DNA from: Rothia sp. (in: high G+C Gram-positive bacteria)
GTDB taxonomy: Bacteria; Actinomycetota; Actinomycetes; Actinomycetales; Micrococcaceae
Length of the DNA: 29,075 bases
Assembly: GCF_015265375.1 (NCBI RefSeq)
Contig: NZ_JABZXW010000027.1
Span: 1-29,075, forward strand
Direction of reading: 5' to 3'
Below, in pieces: positions 23,018-29,075 of the stretch. The translations under genes and the position numbers were made by a program. Under the pieces are notes generated by a model, which was given only the letters and a program-made list of their open reading frames with translations, did no database searches and was not told the origin of the DNA. Every line of letters begins with the position of its first letter. Positions within the stretch are counted from its first letter, which is position 1.

Positions 23018-24634
23018 CTAGCGGGTCACCGGTACGCGCGGGGCAGACACGTCGTAGACGGTCACCTTCTGCGTCTGTGCCTCAGAGGAGCTCTCCTCCT
23101 GGGCACGCTTGGCAATAGCCTGGCGCAGGGAGAGAAGAACCTTAGCCTTCAATTCGCTCTCTTCAGCGGTTCCCCACTGCACCGTAGTATTATCCCTCAA
23201 GGTTAGAGTGATACTTGAGGTTGAGGTAGCGCTGGCTTCCTTAACCTGAGCTAGAAGTTCAGAGGGCATCGCCGAAAGCGCCGTAGAAATGGTGCGGAAT
23301 TCAGCCGAAGTCTGCGGGTCATCACCGCTGAAACGAACCAGCGGCACCGAGGTATCGGGCTGAGTTGCCGACTCCAGCAGGCTCACACCATCACTATCAA
23401 CAGTATGGTACGTATCGCCCTGCTTCACAACCGCAACCGCGGTACGCTCCTTCAGAGTCACCACCAGCTCATGCGGCGGGCGGCTCTCCACCTGCACGCT
23501 ACGAATCACGTTATCCTGCCCGATCAGCTCACGCACCTTCTTCTCGTCGATGCGAGTGAGCGGAACACCGCGCAGGGGCTCCAGCTTCTGCTCCACCTGA
23601 GTGGTCTCCAGTAGGGATGCACCGCGCACCGTAATCTTCTGAGTCGCCAACAGGGGCGAGAAGAAGACCAGCACCACGTACAGCACCGCAATAATAGCCA
23701 GCGCCGAAGCAGTGTACAGCAGCTTACGGGCACGGGTCAGAGGCGCACGCTCCTTACGGGGGCGTTCCTCAGCACGCAGACCGTCCAGACCCGGATCCTG
23801 ACGCAGACGCTCACGCTGAGCCTGACGGCTCGCACGCTCGCGTTCCTTCTCAATCTCCGCGGCACGCTGCTGCTCACGCTCGGCACGCCAACGACCAAAA
23901 CGGCTCGTGGGGCGAGGCTCTTCAACAGCCTTCTCCCCCGCCTTATCAGTGCTCTTATCGGCGCTTTCCTCAGTCTTCTGGGCGGCAGGCTCTTCGCGAG
24001 ATTCAGCAGAACCGGCAGATGCCTTACTGGAGGCGGACGCAGACTTCTTGCTGGCGCCCTTATCGCTGTCCTTGCCGGTGCTCTTCTCAGCCTGAGAGGA
24101 TGCAGTCTTAGCAGATTCAGTCTTAGACGAAGAATCCTCAAACGCCTCAACGTCAAAAAGCTCGGGAGCGTGCTCAACCTCAGAGACGGTGCGGCCGGTC
24201 AACAGCGCCGAACGCACCGAATCCTTCAGAGACTGCACCGAAGAATGCACCGCCGCCGCGCTCTTCTGAGCCGAAGAATCAGCACCATGCTGGCTGTGCG
24301 ACTTGTGCACCACCGGCTTACGTGGCGCATGGCGAACAGGGCTCGAAGACTGGGTAGCAGCTGCCTGAGCCGCGCCCTCGGAGGCGGTAGCCTTGGCAGG
24401 CTTCACAGCCTCCGCAGACTTCGTAGCCTCCGCAGCCTGTATAGCCTCGGCAGCCTCTGCGCTCTTCGCCACCTGCGGTTGCGCAGATTCAGTCTGTACA
24501 ACCTCAGCCTGTGCCGCCTCAACCGGTGCACTCTCAGCTACCTGCTGGGCACGCAAACGAGCACGCGAACGCGGAGCCTTCGGCACGCGCGAGGAGGAAT
24601 GCCCCTCCGAAGAGAGACCAGAACTCATCGGCAC
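23018..24634 (-). CDS. ftsQ: cell division protein FtsQ with long cytoplasmic extension
   Basis: FtsQ is a bitopic divisome protein that links FtsL and FtsB (DivIC) to the ring. The single membrane segment (LYTASALAIIAVLYVVLVF) lies near 305-323, followed outside the membrane by the POTRA domain (about 330-400: QKITVRGASLLE, then PLRGVPLTRID, VESRPPHELVVTLKER) and the beta domain with DSDGVSLLE and PLVRFSGDD. Most FtsQ proteins have 30-100 residues before the membrane segment; here there are about 300, an Ala/Ser/Glu/Lys low-complexity stretch ending in a charged helix (EREQQRAAEIEKERERASR). The start is GTG 24634 with GGAGG 8 bases upstream; ATG 24628 is an alternative. It begins 3 bases after the murC stop, which indicates translational coupling. 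Confidence 0.93.
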   Translation of the reverse strand: MPMSSGLSSEGHSSSRVPKAPRSRARLRAQQVAESAPVEAAQAEVVQTESAQPQVAKSAEAAEAIQAAEATKSAEAVKPAKATASEGAAQAAATQSSSPVRHAPRKPVVHKSHSQHGADSSAQKSAAAVHSSVQSLKDSVRSALLTGRTVSEVEHAPELFDVEAFEDSSSKTESAKTASSQAEKSTGKDSDKGASKKSASASSKASAGSAESREEPAAQKTEESADKSTDKAGEKAVEEPRPTSRFGRWRAEREQQRAAEIEKERERASRQAQRERLRQDPGLDGLRAEERPRKERAPLTRARKLLYTASALAIIAVLYVVLVFFSPLLATQKITVRGASLLETTQVEQKLEPLRGVPLTRIDEKKVRELIGQDNVIRSVQVESRPPHELVVTLKERTAVAVVKQGDTYHTVDSDGVSLLESATQPDTSVPLVRFSGDDPQTSAEFRTISTALSAMPSELLAQVKEASATSTSSITLTLRDNTTVQWGTAEESELKAKVLLSLRQAIAKRAQEESSSEAQTQKVTVYDVSAPRVPVTR

Positions 24635-24637
24635 AGC

Positions 24638-26137
24638 CTAAGCCTCCGACTTCTTCGACTCGCCACCGTGACGAACCTGCAGGGACTCCAGCAGACGAGC
24701 ACCCAAAGCGGTCACGTCACCGGCGCCAACGGTCATCACAATATCGCCGTCCTGAGCGCACGCCACGATATCCTCAATAGCGCTCTCAGCGGTAGCGTAA
24801 CGAACCTCAGAGAAACCAGCACCGGTAATCAGCTCACTGGTCACGCCCTCAATCGGCAGCTCACGAGCCGGGTAAATATCCAGCACATGAGCACGGTCAG
24901 CCATCGACAGAGCCTCGGCGAACTCCTTCGCGAACTCGCGAGTACGCGAGAACAGGTGCGGCTGGAAAATCACGTACAGGTTGTGGCCATCAGCCACGGT
25001 ACGGCCGGTCTCCAGGGCGCGGAACACCTCGGTCGGGTGGTGCGCATAATCGTCAAAGACCTTCACGCCGGCAACCTCACCGCGCAGGGTGAAGCGGCGG
25101 TCAGCACCCACGAACTCAGCCAGAGCGGGAGCAATATCGGCAGCCTCGTAACCAGAAATCAGTGCCGACGCAAAAGCAGCCGAAGCATTCAGCTGGTTAT
25201 GGATACCGGGCACCTTCAGGGCAATATCCTGCTCACCCTCATAACGCACGCCGCGGCACTCAAAAGACCACGACAGGTGCGAAGACGACGACGAACCGGC
25301 GCTGGTAATCTCGCTAATGCGCAGGTCAGCATCCGCAGACTCGCCGTAAGTCACCACGGGCACACCCGCCGCACGAGAACGAGCCGCAAGAGTAGCCGCG
25401 CCCGCATCATCAGCGCAGGTCACCACAACGCCGTTAGGAGCCAGCGAACCCACAAAACGGTTGAACGCCTCAAAGACACGCTCATCGGTCTCATAGAAAT
25501 CCAGGTGGTCCGGCTCAACGTTCGTCACCACAGCAATCGCCGGGCGGTAACGCACAAACGAGCCGTCCGACTCATCAGCCTCAGCCACAAAAATCGACTC
25601 CGGACCCTGAGCGCCCAGATGAGCGTTCGTGCCGCGACCAGCAATCACAGTGCCCACCGCAAACGACGGGTCAGCACCCAGCTGATCAAACATCACAGAA
25701 ATCATGGAGCTAGTCGTGCTCTTACCGTGAGTACCGGCAACAGCAACAACCTGAGACTCACCCATCACAGCGGCCAGCGCCTCAGAACGGTGCAGCACAG
25801 GCAGACCCTGCGCACGAGCGGCAACAAGCTCCGGGTTATCCTCACGAATCGCAGTAGAAATCACCACGGTATCAACGTCCACAATGTTCTCAGCCTGCTG
25901 AGGAACACCCACACGAGCACCCGCAGCACGCAAAGACTCAACAGTAGCCGACTCGGCACGGTCAGAACCGCTCACCGTCACACCAGCCTGCAGCATCAGA
26001 GCGGCAATAGCGCTCATACCCGCGCCACCAATACCGATGAAGTGCACACGGCCCAACTCGCTCATCTTCGCACGCTCAGGGAACGGCGGGTTCAGCGGTG
26101 CCGGCAACACCATCTCAAGATTCATCAATTCAGTCAT
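24638..26137 (-). CDS. murC: UDP-N-acetylmuramate-L-alanine ligase
   Basis: MurC adds L-alanine to UDP-MurNAc with ATP, the first amino-acid step of wall precursor synthesis in the cytoplasm. The 499-residue protein has the N-terminal Rossmann motif FIGIGGAGMSAIA at 33-45, the P-loop GTHGKSTT at 135-142, EADESDGSF and NVEPDHLDFY in the central domain, GIHNQLNASAA, and DDYAHHPTEV followed by FQPHLFSRT in the C-terminal domain. The first 24 residues are extra relative to the family. ATG 26137 shares its A with the murG stop codon (TAATG), so translation is probably coupled; an internal ATG (residue 25, MSELGRVHF) is a possible alternative start. Neighbours murG and ftsQ fix its place in the dcw cluster. 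Confidence 0.97.
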   Translation of the reverse strand: MTELMNLEMVLPAPLNPPFPERAKMSELGRVHFIGIGGAGMSAIAALMLQAGVTVSGSDRAESATVESLRAAGARVGVPQQAENIVDVDTVVISTAIREDNPELVAARAQGLPVLHRSEALAAVMGESQVVAVAGTHGKSTTSSMISVMFDQLGADPSFAVGTVIAGRGTNAHLGAQGPESIFVAEADESDGSFVRYRPAIAVVTNVEPDHLDFYETDERVFEAFNRFVGSLAPNGVVVTCADDAGAATLAARSRAAGVPVVTYGESADADLRISEITSAGSSSSSHLSWSFECRGVRYEGEQDIALKVPGIHNQLNASAAFASALISGYEAADIAPALAEFVGADRRFTLRGEVAGVKVFDDYAHHPTEVFRALETGRTVADGHNLYVIFQPHLFSRTREFAKEFAEALSMADRAHVLDIYPARELPIEGVTSELITGAGFSEVRYATAESAIEDIVACAQDGDIVMTVGAGDVTALGARLLESLQVRHGGESKKSEA

Positions 26138-27237
26138 TACTTCTCAGCTGCCTTCAATACTGCTTCAGCCATAACGCGCGCCGCGTCACGGATACCAAGT
26201 TCATACGCCGCAGCGCCCATGCGCTCCAGCTCCTCCGGGTTCGCCATAAGAGCCGGAATCTCACGGGCAAACCACTCACCGGTGACTTCTGCATCCTTCA
26301 CCAGCAGAGCCGCAGACGCCTCCACCAGAGAACGAGCATTCAGAGCCTGCTCACCATTACCAATGGGAAGCGGCACAAAAATCGCGGGAACACCCACCGC
26401 AGCAACCTCGCTCACGGTCGCCGCACCCGAACGCACCAGTAGAAGATCAGCGGCAGCATACACATCCTGCATGCCGTTGCTAAACTCAATCTGACGGTAA
26501 TTCGGGGCGCTCAACAGCTCACCGTTCTCATCCAGAACAGCCTTACCCTTACCGGTAATGTGCAGAATCTGGAAATCCCACTCCTCAAAGTGGTCACGGC
26601 ACGCCGCCACCGCATTATTCAGGCTCAATGCACCCAGCGAACCGCCGGTCACAATCACGGTCGGCTTCTGCGGGTCCAAGCCCAGGTTACGGCGAGCCTT
26701 CGAACGGTGCGCCTCACGGTTCAGGTAGGCAATCTCGTCCTTCATCGGCATGCCCACCAGGGTTGCGCGCGGGAACGGAGTATTAGGGAACGCCACACCG
26801 GTGAACTTCGCGAACGAACCACCCAGACGGTTCGCCAAACCGGGCTTCGCGTTCGCCTCATGAATCACCACGGGAATCTTAGCGCTCAACGCCGACAGAT
26901 ACGCCGGCGGGCACACGTAGCCGCCCACGCCAACGACCACATCCGCATCTGTTTCCTTGAGGATGCGGCGGGTCTTCGACAGGCCACCAAAGAACTTAGC
27001 GGGGAAAGCAAAAGCGGCACGGTTAATGCTACGAGGGAACGCCGCGCGAGGAATGAACTCAATATCGAAACCAGCTGCCGGAACCAGCTCGGCTTCCATC
27101 TTGTCGGCGGTGCCCAGCATCAGAATCTTGGCGTTCGGTTCAAGGTCGCGAACGGCGCGGGCAATCGCAAGCATCGGATTAATGTGACCGGCGGTGCCAC
27201 CACCGGCGAAGACTATAGAGGGTGCCTTCTTCGTCAT
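26137..27237 (-). CDS. murG: UDP-N-acetylglucosamine--undecaprenyl-pyrophosphoryl-MurNAc-pentapeptide transferase
   Basis: MurG transfers GlcNAc to lipid I to give lipid II on the inner face of the membrane. The 366-residue GT-B protein has the glycine-rich loop FAGGGTAGHINP at 10-21 with His18, the second loop GVGGYVCPP near 104-112, VIHEANAKPGLANR, VTGGSLGALSLNNAV, and the sugar-nucleotide site RSGAATVSEVAAVG followed by PAIFVPLPIGNGEQALNA. ATG 27237 is preceded by GGGAGAGAG and is chosen over the upstream TTG at 27252. It follows ftsW after a terminator-like hairpin and its own promoter candidate, and overlaps murC by one base at its end. Confidence 0.97.
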   Translation of the reverse strand: MTKKAPSIVFAGGGTAGHINPMLAIARAVRDLEPNAKILMLGTADKMEAELVPAAGFDIEFIPRAAFPRSINRAAFAFPAKFFGGLSKTRRILKETDADVVVGVGGYVCPPAYLSALSAKIPVVIHEANAKPGLANRLGGSFAKFTGVAFPNTPFPRATLVGMPMKDEIAYLNREAHRSKARRNLGLDPQKPTVIVTGGSLGALSLNNAVAACRDHFEEWDFQILHITGKGKAVLDENGELLSAPNYRQIEFSNGMQDVYAAADLLLVRSGAATVSEVAAVGVPAIFVPLPIGNGEQALNARSLVEASAALLVKDAEVTGEWFAREIPALMANPEELERMGAAAYELGIRDAARVMAEAVLKAAEK

Positions 27238-27269
27238 AGGTCTCTCTCCCAATACATCGGTACAGCATC

Positions 27270-27275
27270 ATTTTA
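27270..27275 (-). promoter_or_regulatory. candidate -10 box for murG
   Basis: On the minus strand this reads TAAAAT, five of six to the consensus, 32 bases before the murG ATG, leaving a leader of about 25 bases that contains the ribosome binding site. No good -35 hexamer is seen. It lies just beyond the ftsW hairpin. Confidence 0.45.
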
Positions 27276-27299
27276 CGCTATCGCACCTGTTCAACAGAG

Positions 27300-27337
27300 C
27301 GCCCCCGCCATTGAGCTATGACTCAACGGCGAGGGCG
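27300..27337 (-). terminator. Rho-independent terminator of ftsW
   Basis: Arms 27300-27315 and 27322-27337 pair over 16 bp with two G-U wobbles and a 6-base loop. It lies about 110 bases after the ftsW stop codon. The following minus-strand sequence CTCTGTTG has few T, so some read-through into murG is likely. Confidence 0.65.
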
Positions 27338-27448
27338 TTATCTCATATTCAGCACATAATCATCACCGGCGAAGGCAAGAAGCTCAGCGCGCTCCCCCAC
27401 CCAGTAGCTCCCGCAATGTCAGCGGCACGGGGTACGCTCCGCGGGGCT

Positions 27449-29075
27449 TTAGCCCTGCTTGCGGGTGCCGCGCTGCGCAGAGTTCTGAGCCGGATGCTGC
27501 TGAGCGCCGTTCTTCTGCGCGGCCTTTGCCTGAGTGCCCTTTACCTGAGTAGCCTGTCGCAAAGCACCCTGTCGAGGCGCTGCCTGTCGCTGGGTACGGC
27601 GCAGACGATCCTCCGGATGCAGCGGCTGCAGGCCCGCGGGCAACGAGCCCGAAGGGCGGTGCTGCGCGCTACGAGGCTGGGCTACTCGCTTCTGCGCAGC
27701 AGGCTGCTGGGCACCGCGAGGCTGAGCGGCGCGCTGCTGTACAGCCTGCTTCGGAGCCGCGGGCTTCTGGCCTGCGGGCTTCGCAGCAGTAGCCTTCTGA
27801 GCAGGGCGAGCCTGCAGACCAGTACGCGGCTGAGCGGCTGCCTTCTGGGTAGCTGCCTTCGCCGGTGCAGGCTTCTGCGAGGCCTTCTGCTTCTGAGCTT
27901 CAGCCTTTTGCGAGGCCTTCTGCTCCGCCTTCACACGGGCAGCTTCCTCACGAGCCAGACGCGCCTCCTCGCGAGCACGACGCGCCTCTTCTCGAGCCTG
28001 AGCCGCCTCCTGGCGAGCCTGTTCCTCCTCACGACGAACCTGCTCCCGAGCCTGACGCTCCTGCTCCTTCTGCTGCTCACGAGCCACACGAGCCAACTCA
28101 CGCTGCTGATCCGGCGTAAAACCCAACCAGCGGCGCAACGTGCTCTCCGGACCGAAAATAACCTTCAAAGGATTATGTTCCTTCAACAGGTGACCACCAG
28201 CAGCCGCACGAGCTGCCTCTTCCTGATTCAGCACATCCTGCAACGGTGAACGACGCTGCCATTCAGCATTCTCACGACGAACCTCACGCGCGCTCTGGGT
28301 CTCAATATTCGACGGTTTCGTCGCGCCACGCAACGGAGTCTGCCGCGCAAACGCCAACAACAAACCCGCCGCAAACAACGAGGACAACAGCGACGAACCA
28401 CCATAGGAGACAAACGGCAAAGGCACACCAATCACCGGCAAAATACGGGACACCATGCCCATATTGATAATCGCCTGAGAGGTCAACCAAATCATGATGC
28501 CGCCCGTCGCCAAACGCACCAGCGGATCAGTAGTGCGCAGCATAATACGGACCGCGCAATACACCAGGCCCACATACAGCAGCAGAACCGCCAGCGTACC
28601 CAACAGACCAAGCTCCTCACCAATAATGGCGAAAATATAGTCGTTATGCGCCTCAGCCAGGTAGTTGTACTTCTGACGCGACTGGCCCAGACCAACGCCC
28701 AAGAAACCACCGGTCGCCAGCGCCACCTCACCAGAATTCGCCTGGTCACAGTTAGCGTTCGTGCACGAACCCCAAATACCGAAAATACGAGCCACACGGT
28801 TCGCGCTACTAAGCACACCCACCAGCGCCAGCACCGCAAACGCGCCGCCAATCTTCAGCAACGAGCTACGAGAAGCACCCGCCAGCCACATCATGCCCAC
28901 GAAGATGAAGCCATACACCATGGCGGTACCCATGTCACCGCCGAGCATAATCAGCAGGACCAGGGCGCCCACACCATAAATCGAGGGGAACAGCGTACGC
29001 CAAATACTGCGAGAGATATCGCCGTGGCGGCTGTACACCCACGCCAGCCACATAATAATCGCCAGCTTCGAAAAC
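27449..29075 (-). CDS. ftsW: septal peptidoglycan glycosyltransferase FtsW (5' end beyond window)
   Basis: FtsW is the SEDS-family polymerase that makes septal glycan from lipid II. The reading frame stays open to the window edge with FSKLAIIMWLAWV, the internal start of a conserved FtsW helix, so the N-terminal part is missing. The visible portion has the SEDS motif EAHNDYIFAIIGEELGLLG with the conserved Asp, and the closing PLPFVSYGGSSLL. A cysteine pair (GSCTNANCDQ) lies in the extracellular loop just before GFLGVGLGQS. After the last membrane helix comes a cytoplasmic tail of about 300 residues: a segment with SPLQDVLNQEEAARAA, a charged coiled coil of repeated REEARxAREEAR units, and an Ala/Gln/Lys/Pro/Arg-rich low-complexity end. 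It stops at 27449 ahead of a hairpin and murG. Confidence 0.95.
   Translation of the reverse strand, partial: FSKLAIIMWLAWVYSRHGDISRSIWRTLFPSIYGVGALVLLIMLGGDMGTAMVYGFIFVGMMWLAGASRSSLLKIGGAFAVLALVGVLSSANRVARIFGIWGSCTNANCDQANSGEVALATGGFLGVGLGQSRQKYNYLAEAHNDYIFAIIGEELGLLGTLAVLLLYVGLVYCAVRIMLRTTDPLVRLATGGIMIWLTSQAIINMGMVSRILPVIGVPLPFVSYGGSSLLSSLFAAGLLLAFARQTPLRGATKPSNIETQSAREVRRENAEWQRRSPLQDVLNQEEAARAAAGGHLLKEHNPLKVIFGPESTLRRWLGFTPDQQRELARVAREQQKEQERQAREQVRREEEQARQEAAQAREEARRAREEARLAREEAARVKAEQKASQKAEAQKQKASQKPAPAKAATQKAAAQPRTGLQARPAQKATAAKPAGQKPAAPKQAVQQRAAQPRGAQQPAAQKRVAQPRSAQHRPSGSLPAGLQPLHPEDRLRRTQRQAAPRQGALRQATQVKGTQAKAAQKNGAQQHPAQNSAQRGTRKQG

Noticed and set aside
24170..26494. 774-codon plus-strand open frame opposite ftsQ, murC and murG
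   Set aside because: It spans three well-identified genes on the other strand; its Ser/Arg/His/Thr-rich translation is not protein-like.
27800..28100. possible tandem DNA repeats in the 3' half of ftsW
   Set aside because: The repetition is at the protein level (REEAR and KAxxK patterns) with variable codons; no exact long DNA repeat was found.
27194..28249. 351-codon plus-strand frame rich in Leu/Ser/Arg opposite the FtsW tail
   Set aside because: Its composition follows from the Ala/Gln/Lys/Arg codons of the tail read backwards; it does not look like a membrane protein, and the murG promoter and ftsW terminator lie within it.
1..29075. CRISPR arrays, insertion sequences, tRNA genes, replication origin
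   Set aside because: No regularly spaced repeats, transposase-like proteins, tRNA-like arms or clusters of DnaA boxes were seen by eye; a covariance-model scan would be needed to exclude small RNAs.

Overview
The window reads as a chromosomal segment of a high-GC Gram-positive bacterium (Actinomycetota), most likely a member of the Micrococcaceae close to Rothia. This rests on gene content (a strict polyphosphate glucokinase, a DivIVA/Wag31-type protein, SepF, the GlnA2-type glutamine synthetase next to GlnE, a type Ic methionine aminopeptidase, a DnaE1-type polymerase) and on roughly 58-60 % G+C. The genus call is inference; no database was searched. Coding density is high and almost all genes are housekeeping. 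I see no transposase, phage gene, CRISPR array, tRNA or rRNA.

Region 1 (1-5150, minus strand): nitrogen control. glnA (GlnA2-like glutamine synthetase) is followed by glnE (glutamine synthetase adenylyltransferase), each ending in a strong hairpin. The glutamine synthetase here appears to lack the tyrosine segment that GlnE modifies.

Region 2 (5150-11090): mostly plus strand. It holds an unrecognised 605-residue membrane-anchored protein, panB (pantothenate synthesis), a small SPOR-like protein on the minus strand, map (methionine aminopeptidase) and ppgK (polyphosphate/ATP glucokinase). Three of the four plus-strand genes have a -10 hexamer ending only 6-7 bases before the ATG, the arrangement expected of leaderless mRNAs. 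A perfect 20-bp hairpin closes ppgK against the convergent nrdR.

Region 3 (11131-17097, minus strand): nrdR (ribonucleotide reductase repressor), dnaE (replicative polymerase), an RluA-family pseudouridine synthase and lspA (signal peptidase II).

Region 4 (17387-29075, minus strand): the division and cell-wall (dcw) cluster, in transcription order ftsW (5' end outside the window), murG, murC, ftsQ, ftsZ, pgeF, yggS, sepF, yggT, divIVA. These make lipid II (MurC, MurG), polymerise it at the septum (FtsW), build and anchor the Z-ring (FtsZ, SepF), link it to the membrane complex (FtsQ) and organise the poles (DivIVA). Three of them carry unusually long low-complexity cytoplasmic parts: FtsW a basic Ala/Gln/Lys tail of about 300 residues, FtsQ an N-terminal extension of about 300 residues, and SepF an acidic Tyr/Asp/Glu linker of about 180 residues.

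I found no clearly new multi-gene system. The best leads are the unknown membrane protein at 5554-7371, the enlarged disordered parts of the divisome, the leaderless gene trio, and short tandem duplications at gene ends and in gene leaders.
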